NCBI GenBank assembly: GCA_019748055.1
Contig: JAIEQC010000027.1
Span: forward strand, 1-64,000
DNA: 64,000 nt
Origin: Caulobacteraceae bacterium
Lineage (GTDB): Bacteria; Pseudomonadota; Alphaproteobacteria; Caulobacterales; Caulobacteraceae
Direction of reading: 5' to 3'
A model generated the notes under the pieces. That model searched no databases. It was not told the origin of the DNA and was given only the letters and a program-made list of their open reading frames with translations. Positions 49,487 through 58,354 of the stretch are shown piece after piece. A program made the translations under genes and the position numbers. Numbering within the stretch: position 1 is the first letter of the stretch; each line of letters opens with the position of its first letter.

Positions 49487-51975
49487 GGGGCCGGACGTTC
49501 GCCGGCCTCCTCGCATCCCTCAGCCTGATCCTCTCCGCTCCCGCGGCGGCCCAGAACGGCCACGAGCGGTTCGGGGTCGAGGACCTGCTGGCGATGGAGG
49601 CCTTCGCCGGGGCGCGCGTCGAGCGGTCAGGGCGATGGGTGGTTTGGGAGCGTCGGGGCCGGTCCGACGCGGCGGCCACCTACGCCTATGGGGCGCTGAC
49701 CCCGGACCTGCTCACCGACCTGGTGGTGGTCGACGCCTCGGGGCGCCGTCCGGATCGGGTGATCGGGGCGGACGACCCGGCCGGCTATCGGGCGGGGCCG
49801 ATCTCGCCCGACGGTCGCCGGATGATGGTGCACCGGCTGACGGCCGAGGGCCGGACGCTGGGCATCCTCACCTTCGAGACCGGTGAGATCGGCTGGTCCG
49901 ACCTGTCGGTCGATCTGCCGATCCTGGGAAGGACGGCGGCCTGGAGGAACGACCGAGAGATCGTCGCCCTCCTCACCCCCGAGGGGCGCCAGCCCCTCTA
50001 CTATCGTCTCGGCTGGGAGGTTCAGGCCCGGACGGCCGACGCCTGGGCCCAGGCGCTGGAGGGTCGCGAGAGCACGGCGCTGCAGGTCTGGAGCGGCCGG
50101 GACCGGGACCGGCGCCCCCAGAGGGCTCCGGGCATCCTGGCCGTGCTGGACGTCGAGACCGGAGCGGTGCGTCGCCTCGCCGAGGGCGAGATGTTCGACC
50201 TCGAGGTCTCGCCGGACGGCAGGCGCGCGGCCGTGCTGGAGAACGGCGGCGAAGTGCAGACCGACGGCGGGCGTCTGGCGATCGGCGATCCCACACGGCG
50301 CCGACGGCTGCGGCTGGTCGATCTCGACGACGGCGGGGTCGTCGAGCCCCTGCCCGACCTCGATGTGATGAGCCACCTTCTGACCTGGTCTCCAGACGCG
50401 TCCGAGCTGCTCGTCTTCGCGCGGTCACCGGGCGGAGACTGGGCGGACGGAGGGTTTCATCGGGTGGGTCGGGACGGCGAGAGCCGCGTCGTGCCCCTGG
50501 CCGGGGCTCGTCCGGCGATCCTGCGCATCGGGGGCGAGCGCATCCCCATCGTGCGCGGCGGCTGGGTCGCCGGTCGTCCGGTCGTCCTGATCAAGGCCGA
50601 GGACGGTCCCGTCTGGCTCGATCCGGAGACGGGAGAGCGACGGGTTCGGGACCGGTTCGGAAAGCTGGTGCGAGACGGCGACCAGACGCTGTTTGACGGG
50701 GCCGAGGGCCTAGGTCCCTGGAAAGGTCCGCTCGCCGAAGGGCTGCGGCTGGCCGACGACGGGGCGACACGCGACGGCGGCAGTCGGGCGAGCTGGAACC
50801 CGACCGGCGCGGCCGCCTCGACGGCGGTCGACGCCTCGGGGTGCCTCAAAGCGGAAGGCGGAGACGACGCCTTCTGCCCCGAGGGCCCGGGACGTCGCGT
50901 GGCCGCCGCCGGGGCGACGGCCGTCTTCGTCGAGGCGCGGGACGACGGGACCACCCTGGTCCGGCTGCAGCGGCCGGACGGCGGTCGGGACCTCGCCCGT
51001 CTCAATCCCGACCTTGCGGACGTCGCCTGGGGCGAGATCCGTGAGGTCGCTCATGCGGGCATCGACGGGCGTCCTCTGAAGAGCTGGCTGCTCGTGCCGC
51101 CGGGCGCTCCACCGGCGGCGGGATGGCCGCTGGTGGTGACCATCTATCCCGGTCGGAACCATGAGACCGCGCCGGCGGCGCTGCGGCCGGGATCGGAAGG
51201 CGGCTACGTCAACGCCCATGTCCTGGCCGCCGCGGGCTACGCCGTGCTCGTGGCGAGCCTGCCGCTGGAGGACGACGTCGACGGGGCCCTTCCGGACCTG
51301 GCCGCCCGGATCGATCTCGCCGTGGACGCCGCCCTCGCGCTCGGCGGCCTCGACGGCGATCGTCTGGCCCTGCTCGGTCACAGTTACGGGGGTCGCGGCG
51401 TACTGGTGGCCGGGACCCAGACCGGGCGCTACCGAGCCCTGGTCGCCTCGGCCGGGGCGGCGGACTACGGCAGCGGCCTGCACGACACCCTGCACGCCCA
51501 GGCCTCGCCCGAGGACGGCATCCTGATCAATGCGGTCAGCGGGTGGTTCGAGGTCGGCCAGGGCCGGATGAGGTCTCTGCCCTGGGACGATCCCGCCGCC
51601 TGGACGCGGGCCAGTCCCCTCTATGCGGCGGACCGCATCCGAACGCCGGTGCTGCTCATCCGCGGCGACCTGGATCCTCAGGGCTATGAGGTCATGTTCG
51701 CGGCGCTCTATCGGCTCAACCGCGAAGCCTCCCTGATCACCTACCGAGGCGAGGGGCACAACATGGTCGGCCCGGCCAACGTCGTCGACCTACACGGCCG
51801 CGTCCTGGCCTGGCTCGAAGAGCGGCTGGCCCCGCGCGGCGAGGCGGAGACGCCAGCGCCGCAGCCACAGCTCCAGCACCAGGCGGATGAGTACGGTGTT
51901 GTAGGCGCCGTCGGCGATGAGGTGGGCCGGGTCGAGGTCGGCGCGGAGGGCCTCGGGGTCGACCAGTCCGGCTGA
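49480..51975 (+). CDS. S9-family (prolyl oligopeptidase-type) peptidase, predicted lasso peptide isopeptidase
   Basis: N-terminal signal and beta-propeller; catalytic LALLGHSYGGRGVLVAGTQTG, LIRGDLDPQGYEVM, YRGEGHNMVGP; directly follows TBDR in lasso locus. Confidence 0.82.
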   Translation: MVGGRTFAGLLASLSLILSAPAAAQNGHERFGVEDLLAMEAFAGARVERSGRWVVWERRGRSDAAATYAYGALTPDLLTDLVVVDASGRRPDRVIGADDPAGYRAGPISPDGRRMMVHRLTAEGRTLGILTFETGEIGWSDLSVDLPILGRTAAWRNDREIVALLTPEGRQPLYYRLGWEVQARTADAWAQALEGRESTALQVWSGRDRDRRPQRAPGILAVLDVETGAVRRLAEGEMFDLEVSPDGRRAAVLENGGEVQTDGGRLAIGDPTRRRRLRLVDLDDGGVVEPLPDLDVMSHLLTWSPDASELLVFARSPGGDWADGGFHRVGRDGESRVVPLAGARPAILRIGGERIPIVRGGWVAGRPVVLIKAEDGPVWLDPETGERRVRDRFGKLVRDGDQTLFDGAEGLGPWKGPLAEGLRLADDGATRDGGSRASWNPTGAAASTAVDASGCLKAEGGDDAFCPEGPGRRVAAAGATAVFVEARDDGTTLVRLQRPDGGRDLARLNPDLADVAWGEIREVAHAGIDGRPLKSWLLVPPGAPPAAGWPLVVTIYPGRNHETAPAALRPGSEGGYVNAHVLAAAGYAVLVASLPLEDDVDGALPDLAARIDLAVDAALALGGLDGDRLALLGHSYGGRGVLVAGTQTGRYRALVASAGAADYGSGLHDTLHAQASPEDGILINAVSGWFEVGQGRMRSLPWDDPAAWTRASPLYAADRIRTPVLLIRGDLDPQGYEVMFAALYRLNREASLITYRGEGHNMVGPANVVDLHGRVLAWLEERLAPRGEAETPAPQPQLQHQADEYGVVGAVGDEVGRVEVGAEGLGVDQSG

Positions 51976-53565
51976 GACCAGCGCGCCGTCGATCAGGAGG
52001 TCGTTCGCAAGGGGCAGGGTCCGTCGCACGACCTGGCCGTAGTAGGTGCTGAGCTCGCCCTTGCCCCGGCGGCTCAGCACCGCGTCCGGAAGGCGGTCGG
52101 CGAAGAGCCGCCGGGCGAGGTCCCGGTCGCGGCCGCCTTCGACGAGGACGTCGGCGGGGATGCCGAGACCGGCTTCCATGACGGGCTGCGTCAGCAGCGG
52201 ATGAAGGAGCTCCGCGCTGCGGCGGCGCAGACAGTCGCCGTGGAAGACCTGGGCGTTGACCAGCTGGCGGATCTGGCCGCGCTTCGCCGGAGGGACGGCG
52301 TCGAGGTCCGTGAGCCAGGGATGGACCTCCGGGCCGGGCGGAGCGCCCGCTTCGGCTTCGGCTTCGGCGTCGGCGCGACCCGCCAGACCAAGCCGGTGCC
52401 GCAGGGCGTCGCCGGCCACCGACCAGACGGAGCGGCGGGTCCAGCGCGCCAGCCGGTGCAGGAAGCGCGGATCCAGGCCCGGGAGACCGCGGCGGGCGAG
52501 GCGATCGGCGGCGACCGCGGGCGTGCCGTACTGGAAAAAGACGGCGTCTCCGCCCTGCCCCGTCAGGAGCGCGGAGGCGCCATGGTCGGTCAGCAGCCCG
52601 GCGGTCTCGGCGTCGTACTCCACGTCCAGGCCCTGCAGGCCGGGACGCAGGCCCTCCGTAAGGCGCTCCAGATCCGTCCGGGTCAGGGCGTCCGGCGCCT
52701 TGGGGCGTTCGAGCAGCCGCAGTCCTGCCCGTTCCGCCACGGCCCGGGCCCAGGCGCGTTCGTCGCCCTCGGGCTGGGCGGGGTGGAAGGTAAGCCAGGG
52801 GGAGACGCGCTCCCCGAGCCCCAGCCGCGCCGTCGTGCCGGCGACGACGGCGGAATCGAAGCCCCCCGAGATCTCGCCGATGACGCGGGCATGCGGCGCG
52901 AGAAGATCCCGGGTCGAGGTCTCGACGGCGACGCGCAGGCCCTCGGGCTCCACCGCGCGCGTCGCGGCGCGGGCGGGGGTCCAGATCTGCCGGACGTCCG
53001 GCGCCCCGTCACGAGGGAGCGTCAGGACGGCGCCGGGCGCGACCGCATGGATCCCGCGAAGGGCCGAGGCGCCCGAGACGGCGGCCGGATGGTCCAGGAT
53101 GAGCGCAAGGCGATCGAGGTCGACCTCGGCCTCGTCCGGAAGAAGGTCGTCGAGCCCGGAGTGGGCGTCGGACGCGGCCACCCAGAGCGGGCCGCGCCGC
53201 CAGACGAAGGCGTCGACCGCCCCGGACGGATCGCGGATCACCGTGACGGCGGCGTCGGCGGCGCCGCTTAACAGGGCGACCCAGCCGCCCCAGCCGTCGC
53301 TCATGAGCCGCGAGGCGATCCGCAGGGGCGAGGTCGGCTCCAGACCGTCGGGCGGCGCCCCGTGACGGCGGCCCAGCAGCAGGCCGCCGGGCAGCGGGAC
53401 GACCGGCAGGCGAGAGGCGGCGGACGTCCAGACGGCCGGGCGCCGTGAGACGCGCCGCCAGCCGGCCGCGGCGAGGCGCGGAGACAGGACGGCGAGCGCC
53501 GGCTCCAGCCGCCCATCCTGCGGATCATGGGCTCCGATCGCCAGCCAGTCGGTCGGGCCCGGCAT
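51790..53565 (-). CDS. Lasso peptide cyclase (asparagine synthetase-like, C protein)
   Basis: 591 aa; PP-loop EISGGFDSAVVAGTTARLG; LTGQGGDAVFFQYGTP; adjacent to B protein and precursors. Confidence 0.9.
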   Translation of the reverse strand: MPGPTDWLAIGAHDPQDGRLEPALAVLSPRLAAAGWRRVSRRPAVWTSAASRLPVVPLPGGLLLGRRHGAPPDGLEPTSPLRIASRLMSDGWGGWVALLSGAADAAVTVIRDPSGAVDAFVWRRGPLWVAASDAHSGLDDLLPDEAEVDLDRLALILDHPAAVSGASALRGIHAVAPGAVLTLPRDGAPDVRQIWTPARAATRAVEPEGLRVAVETSTRDLLAPHARVIGEISGGFDSAVVAGTTARLGLGERVSPWLTFHPAQPEGDERAWARAVAERAGLRLLERPKAPDALTRTDLERLTEGLRPGLQGLDVEYDAETAGLLTDHGASALLTGQGGDAVFFQYGTPAVAADRLARRGLPGLDPRFLHRLARWTRRSVWSVAGDALRHRLGLAGRADAEAEAEAGAPPGPEVHPWLTDLDAVPPAKRGQIRQLVNAQVFHGDCLRRRSAELLHPLLTQPVMEAGLGIPADVLVEGGRDRDLARRLFADRLPDAVLSRRGKGELSTYYGQVVRRTLPLANDLLIDGALVSAGLVDPEALRADLDPAHLIADGAYNTVLIRLVLELWLRRWRLRLAARGQPLFEPGQDAAV

Positions 53566-54233
53566 CAGACCGCCAGGATGGGCGTGTAGGCCGAGAGCCG
53601 TTCGACGTCGTCGTTGAGACAGACGTCGTCGCGCTGGACCCAGCAGTGGGCCCGGAAAGGCCAGGTGCGCACGCCGAACACCCAGCGCGCGGTCAGACCG
53701 CGGCGCCGGAGGAAGGCGACCAGCAGGGCGGAGCGGCGCAGGCAGGCGCCCTCGAACGGCAGCCAGGGCAGCAGCTCGGAGAAGACATGGGCGGCCTCGT
53801 GGACCGCCGACCGGTCGCAGGCGTCAGCGGGCGGCTCGGGCGCGACGCGGTCGCGGGGAGCGGCCAGGGTCAGAAGCCGCGCCGTGGTCGGATCGTCGCC
53901 GCATCGCGCGAGATCGACCAGGGCGAGGCCGGCGGACAGAACATGGTCGGCGCGAACCCGCGCTCCTGTCCCGTCGCGCAGGTCACGGGTCGGGCGGGCG
54001 ATCGGCGGCGAAAGGACGGGTTCGGCCTCATCGGCGTCGGACGCGAAGGGCAAGACGTAGCCGGCGTCGCGAAGCGCCGCGGCGCCGGGGGCGGTCAGCT
54101 TCGGATCGCCGTGTGGCCCGTCGCGGTCCACGACGTCGGGAAGGCAGAAATAGGCGTCGGCGGCGAGGTCCAGGACCACGAGGTCGGCGCCGACGGCGGC
54201 GAGACGGGGCGTTCCGGGCGGAGGGAGCGGCAT
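53565..54233 (-). CDS. Lasso peptide leader peptidase/B protein (RRE plus transglutaminase-like)
   Basis: N-terminal PqqD/RRE-like GADLVVLDLAADAYFCLP; C-terminal EGACLRRSALLVAFLRRRGLTARWVFGVRTWPFRAHCWVQRDDVCLNDD. Confidence 0.9.
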   Translation of the reverse strand: MPLPPPGTPRLAAVGADLVVLDLAADAYFCLPDVVDRDGPHGDPKLTAPGAAALRDAGYVLPFASDADEAEPVLSPPIARPTRDLRDGTGARVRADHVLSAGLALVDLARCGDDPTTARLLTLAAPRDRVAPEPPADACDRSAVHEAAHVFSELLPWLPFEGACLRRSALLVAFLRRRGLTARWVFGVRTWPFRAHCWVQRDDVCLNDDVERLSAYTPILAV

Positions 54234-54281
54234 CGGGGGCAGCCGGGTCGGACGCCGGACCGAAGCCCGGCGTCCTGCGGA

Positions 54282-54413
54282 TCAGCGGGACCAGCCCGCG
54301 ACCTCCCAGAGACTGGTCGGGATCAGCTCGGGCACGCCCTTCTCCAGGTCGGCGCGGGTCCGGCGACGCGCGGCGCCCAGGGGAATGAGGGCGGGGGATC
54401 GTGAGGTCTTCAT
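54282..54413 (-). CDS. Lasso peptide precursor A1 (43 aa), not in supplied ORF track
   Basis: MKTSRSPALIPLGAARRRTRADLEKGVPELIPTSLWEVAGWSR; leader motif LGxARRRTR, Thr at predicted -2, core ADLEKGVPELIPTSLWEVAGWSR with Glu9. Confidence 0.85.
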   Translation of the reverse strand: MKTSRSPALIPLGAARRRTRADLEKGVPELIPTSLWEVAGWSR

Positions 54414-54425
54414 CTGAGGTCTCCT

Positions 54426-54551
54426 TCAGTCGGTTTCGAGGGTGCGGAAGCGGAAGACCGGAATCTCTTCCAGCATTCCTTCTTCCTGGTCGGCGCGGGT
54501 CCGTCGGCGAGCGTCGCCGAGACGGATCAGGCGCGCGGGGGACGGCGTCAT
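54426..54551 (-). CDS. Lasso peptide precursor A2 (41 aa)
   Basis: MTPSPARLIRLGDARRRTRADQEEGMLEEIPVFRFRTLETD; same leader motif, core ADQEEGMLEEIPVFRFRTLETD with Glu9; in the track only inside a long 54426..55001 ORF. Confidence 0.85.
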   Translation of the reverse strand: MTPSPARLIRLGDARRRTRADQEEGMLEEIPVFRFRTLETD

Positions 54552-54649
54552 GATCGGCTCCTTCGGATTGGCCCGCGGGATGCGGGCCCGATCAGGAAGC
54601 GGCCGGCGCGGCCTATATTCAAACAATACCTGGGCTATATCTGCGCAGG

Positions 54650-55255
54650 TCACGCGCCTCTCTGCATGTGAAGCGCGATGCGGTCCGCCAGACCGCAGCG
54701 CTGGCGGTGGTGGGCGTCGAAGAGCTCCAGAAAGAGCGGCTCCTCGCCCGCGCGCGCGGCGGCCAGCAGGGCGGGAGCGTCCGGGGCCCAGTCGGGACGA
54801 AGCGCCTCGGCGCCCCGGCGGATCGGCACGAGCCGCTCGGCGACGTGGGCGTGGGCTTCGGCGAGCGCCGCATTGCCCGAGCCGTCGACGATCGCCGAGA
54901 ACAGGGCCTCGAAGCTCGCGCGGTCGACGGTTCCGGCGGCTTTTTGCAGGCGGGCGGTGCGCGGGCCGTGGAGCTGAAGGGCGGCGTGGACGTAGGCCCA
55001 TTCCAGCTCCCAGAGATCGATGACGTCCGGCGCGGTCAGGGCCGGGAAGAAGTAGCCGCGCCCCCGGCGACGTTCGATTAGACCTTCGCCGGCCAGACAG
55101 GCCAGGGCCTCCCGGACCGGCGTATGGCTGTAGCCGATCTCTTCGGAGAGGTCCTTGACCACCAGGGGTTCGCCCCAGCCGAAGCGGCCGGAGGCGGCCA
55201 GATCACGGATCGCCTTCAGGGCGTCGCCATAGGGGTCTCGGGAGAGGGGCTCCAT
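54650..55255 (-). CDS. GntR-family transcriptional regulator, lasso-locus associated
   Basis: MEPLSRDPYGDALKAIRDLAASGRFGWGEPLVVKDLSEEIGYSHTPVREALACLAGEGLIERRRGRGYFFPALTAPDVIDLWELEW. Confidence 0.85.
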   Translation of the reverse strand: MEPLSRDPYGDALKAIRDLAASGRFGWGEPLVVKDLSEEIGYSHTPVREALACLAGEGLIERRRGRGYFFPALTAPDVIDLWELEWAYVHAALQLHGPRTARLQKAAGTVDRASFEALFSAIVDGSGNAALAEAHAHVAERLVPIRRGAEALRPDWAPDAPALLAAARAGEEPLFLELFDAHHRQRCGLADRIALHMQRGA

Positions 55256-55471
55256 CCGTCGCACCGTTTCCGCGACGCGCCGAACACGGACAGGGGCGCG
55301 CCTTCCAGGATCAGGGTGGGCGGCTTCAAGACCACAGGGCAAGGGCGTCCGTCATCCTCGGCGCGTATCTCGAGCCTAACCCGCAAAGAAGTTGCGGGCG
55401 CCCCGCAAGAAGTCTGCGGGCCTGAGGCGGGCCTCTGGACAGGGTCGGCGGCGCGCGTTCAGGTTGAGAGC

Positions 55472-55924
55472 ATGACGCCGATCCGTTTCGCCGACGAGAG
55501 TCATCGCCAGGGCCTTTCGGCGGCGCTGAAGGCGGTGCGCCGGCGGCGCGGCAGGACCGCCGCGGAGGTGGCGGAGGTCATGGGCATGCCGCTGCGCTCC
55601 TACGAGCATTTCGAGGCGGGTCAGGGGCGTTTCGACTTCGACAAGGTCCGGCGCTTCGCCGAGGTGCTCGAGGCCGATCCCTTCGCCATCCTGACCGCCG
55701 TGCAGATCGCGGCGCCGGCCTTCGCCGCCCGCTGCGCCGACAACAAGATGATGCTCGCCCTGCTGATCCGCCTGGAGGAGTTCCAGCGCGAACTCGGCGA
55801 GACGGTGGCGGACCTCGACCCGGCCCTGGTGATGACGGAGATCGGAGGCGCTTTTCATCGGATGGAGCTGGAGCTGCGGCGACGGTCGTCGCTGGGCGAG
55901 GGATCGACCGACTACTTCCCTTAA
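55472..55924 (+). CDS. XRE-type helix-turn-helix regulator
   Basis: LSAALKAVRRRRGRTAAEVAEVMGMPLRSYEHFEAGQGRFDFDKVRRFAEVLEADPFAILTAVQI. Confidence 0.8.
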   Translation: MTPIRFADESHRQGLSAALKAVRRRRGRTAAEVAEVMGMPLRSYEHFEAGQGRFDFDKVRRFAEVLEADPFAILTAVQIAAPAFAARCADNKMMLALLIRLEEFQRELGETVADLDPALVMTEIGGAFHRMELELRRRSSLGEGSTDYFP

Positions 55925-56456
55925 GGATCGCCGTCCAGTCGGGCGGGCGATTCCGGCGCGAGAGGAGACGGATCCACCGCCGCCGTCACGTCCGATCCGG
56001 CATCTCGGGCCGCACCGCGCGGGCCCGGCGGCGGACCGGATCGCCGAGGCGGAGGTCGCCGGTCTCAAGCTGCGGTTCGAGCATGACCGAGGCGACCGAC
56101 CAGAGGCTCGCGCTCACCAGGCTTGGCCGACGGACGCGGGTCGGGCGCCCGTCGTGATCGTGAAGGAGATGGGAGTTCTCCCCGGGCCAGACCGATACGC
56201 CGCCGTGCACGCCGCCGGCAGCCCCCCCTCCTGCGTCCTCATGGCCGAACACATCTCCCACGCCTCAGCGGAGGCTCAAGAGAGCTTTCCCAAACGACGT
56301 CTCGCATCGGGAGCCATTTCCCAGGCGGCGCAACGGCCCCGAACGCGCCTTCAGGCAGAAAACGGGCTCGCGGAACTTCAGATGCCGGGGTCGACCCGCT
56401 CCACGTGTCTGCGCCCTCCCCTGCAGGGCACTCCATGATCTGGATCAAGGCAGGCG

Positions 56457-57659
56457 TCAGCCACGAGCGGCGAGGGCCGGCGGCAACTTCGCGACCCTGT
56501 ACGCAAGAAAACCTCCAACGGTCAGTCCGACGACCAGGCCCAGACAGACGGCCGCACCACCGATCCAGAGCTCCGGAGCGAAGGGCCAGGTCCAAACTTC
56601 AGCCGCTGCGCGACCCACACCGAGCCCGACCAGCAGTCCGAGCACCCCACCCGCAAGTCCGAGCCCGGCGTGTTCCAGAAGGATCTGTCCGGCGACGTCC
56701 AGGTCCGATGCGCCCATGGCCATTCTCAATGCGATCTCGCGACGGCGGGAAGCGACCGCCGCGACGGAAATGCCTCCGAACGCCGTCAGACTGGCCGCAA
56801 GCGTGAGAGTCGCAACCACCGCAAGGAGGCGCGCGACCAGATCTCGTTGCTCGTCCATGTCACGAGCTGCGCCCGAGCCGTCGCCGAACGTGAAGGGCGA
56901 GGGATCCGAAAGTGGCGCACCTCGCCGCTTGCGCAGGAGCCGGTCAGCCGCCATTTCAGTCTTTCGAAGGTCGCTGCCCGGTTCCATGAGCACAGTGATC
57001 CACTCGGCGTCTCCGGGAGACGTGCGATCGTCATCCAGGAGATGGCGTTCAGCGGCGCGGAAGGGCGCGACCGCGCTTTCCAGATATCGGTTTGCCGGAC
57101 GCGACCGAGGTTCACCCAGGATGCCCACGATTTCACAATCCACGCCGTTCAGGCGGATGCTCTTCCCGACCTGGCCGCCGCCCTGCAGTTTCTCGGCCGC
57201 CTCCAGACCCAGCAGACAGACTCGGGAGTAGCCTGCCGTCTCCTCGCTGGTGAGCCATCGGCCTGCCGCCAGTGGAGTGTCGAGCTCGGGGAGATAGTCG
57301 CCGTCCACCCCGAAGACGGACAGGCTGAGCATTTCGTTTCTGACCCGAGTGGTCGCACGTCCCGTCCGCCAGACGGCCGTGCCGTCCACGCCGGCGATCT
57401 CACTTGCCAGAGCCTGCGTGTCGGCCAGAGACGGCGGACCGTGACGGTCCTGCACGAGCAGATTTTCCCGAACCACGAGCGCTCTGGAGTAGGCGCCGAA
57501 GGAGAGCCGTTCGATCTGCTTTCCAAACCCGGCGATGATGGCGCTCACGAACACGACTGCGGCGACGCCGGACGCCAGGGACAGCAGCACCGAGGCGGTC
57601 CGGGCGGGGCGACTTCGGGCGCCCCACACAGCAGAACTCATCAGGTCGACGACCTTCAA
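56457..57659 (-). CDS. MacB/FtsX-type ABC transporter permease
   Basis: 400 aa; N-terminal TM, large periplasmic MacB_PCD-like region, C-terminal FtsX TMs (VASRRREIALRMAMGASDLDVAGQILLEHAGLGLAGGVLG). Confidence 0.88.
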   Translation of the reverse strand: MKVVDLMSSAVWGARSRPARTASVLLSLASGVAAVVFVSAIIAGFGKQIERLSFGAYSRALVVRENLLVQDRHGPPSLADTQALASEIAGVDGTAVWRTGRATTRVRNEMLSLSVFGVDGDYLPELDTPLAAGRWLTSEETAGYSRVCLLGLEAAEKLQGGGQVGKSIRLNGVDCEIVGILGEPRSRPANRYLESAVAPFRAAERHLLDDDRTSPGDAEWITVLMEPGSDLRKTEMAADRLLRKRRGAPLSDPSPFTFGDGSGAARDMDEQRDLVARLLAVVATLTLAASLTAFGGISVAAVASRRREIALRMAMGASDLDVAGQILLEHAGLGLAGGVLGLLVGLGVGRAAAEVWTWPFAPELWIGGAAVCLGLVVGLTVGGFLAYRVAKLPPALAARG

Positions 57660-58354
57660 GCCGCGACCTCGGCCAGCCTGATTCGGCCACGATCCAACGC
57701 AATCGCTCGTGTGGCCCGGGCGATGACCAAAGGGTCGTGGGAGGCGCAGATCACGACGCGTCCATGAGCGGCGTGGGCCTTGAGCATGTCCACGACGGCG
57801 ACGCTGTTTTTTTCGTCGAGAGCGGCAGTCGGCTCGTCGCAGATGAGAATTGAGGGATCGGTCACGAGGGCGCGGGCAAGTCCGACCCTGAGCCGCTCTC
57901 CGCCGGAAAGATCGGCGACCTGGGCTTCAAGCGCAGCGCCCAGACCCACTTGCGCCAACGCTGAGATCGCTCGCGAGGTACGCTCAGCCCGCGCGACGTC
58001 TCGATATGCCAGCGGAAGCTCGACGGCGCCCAGAGCGGTCATGGGTTCAATGAGACCCGCGTCCTGAAAGAGGAAGCCGAGATGGCGTCGACGAAAGCGG
58101 GCCACGTCGCTGGGCCTGACCCGTCCCACTTCGACGCCCTCGATCCAGAGCTGACCTGTGGTGGCGTGGTCGAGCAGGCCCAGCAGGTTCAGCAGCGTGG
58201 ACTTGCCGCATCCGGACGGGCCTCTGACGACGATGAATTCGCCTGTGGCGATTTCGAGGTTCACCCCTTGGAGAGCGCAGGTGACGCGGCCGGACGCGTC
58301 CTCAAACACTCGCCCGAGATTCTGCGCCAGAATGGCCGTCGGGCCGGCGATCAT
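57656..58354 (-). CDS. MacB/LolD-type ABC transporter ATP-binding protein
   Basis: 232 aa; VVRGPSGCGKSTLLNLLGLLDHATTGQLWIEG, LSGGERLRVGLARALVTDPSILICDEPTAALDEKN; 4-bp overlaps with both neighbours. Confidence 0.95.
   Translation of the reverse strand: MIAGPTAILAQNLGRVFEDASGRVTCALQGVNLEIATGEFIVVRGPSGCGKSTLLNLLGLLDHATTGQLWIEGVEVGRVRPSDVARFRRRHLGFLFQDAGLIEPMTALGAVELPLAYRDVARAERTSRAISALAQVGLGAALEAQVADLSGGERLRVGLARALVTDPSILICDEPTAALDEKNSVAVVDMLKAHAAHGRVVICASHDPLVIARATRAIALDRGRIRLAEVAA

Noticed and set aside
47111-49516. 801-aa minus-strand ORF opposite the TonB receptor
   Set aside because: Antisense shadow of a well-supported TBDR gene; composition is GRPQ-rich without recognisable domain.
52201-53365. 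Long plus-strand ORFs opposite the lasso cyclase
   Set aside because: Shadow frames of the cyclase gene.
54426-55001. 191-aa minus ORF containing precursor A2
   Set aside because: Upstream part is a shadow of the GntR gene region; the real gene is the 41-aa ORF starting at 54551.
55986-56261. 91-aa minus ORF between the lasso locus and the ABC operon
   Set aside because: C-terminal part looks weakly protein-like (SVWPGENSHLLHDHDGRPTRVRRPSLVSASLWSVASVMLEPQLETGDLRLGD) but no family or start evidence; not called.
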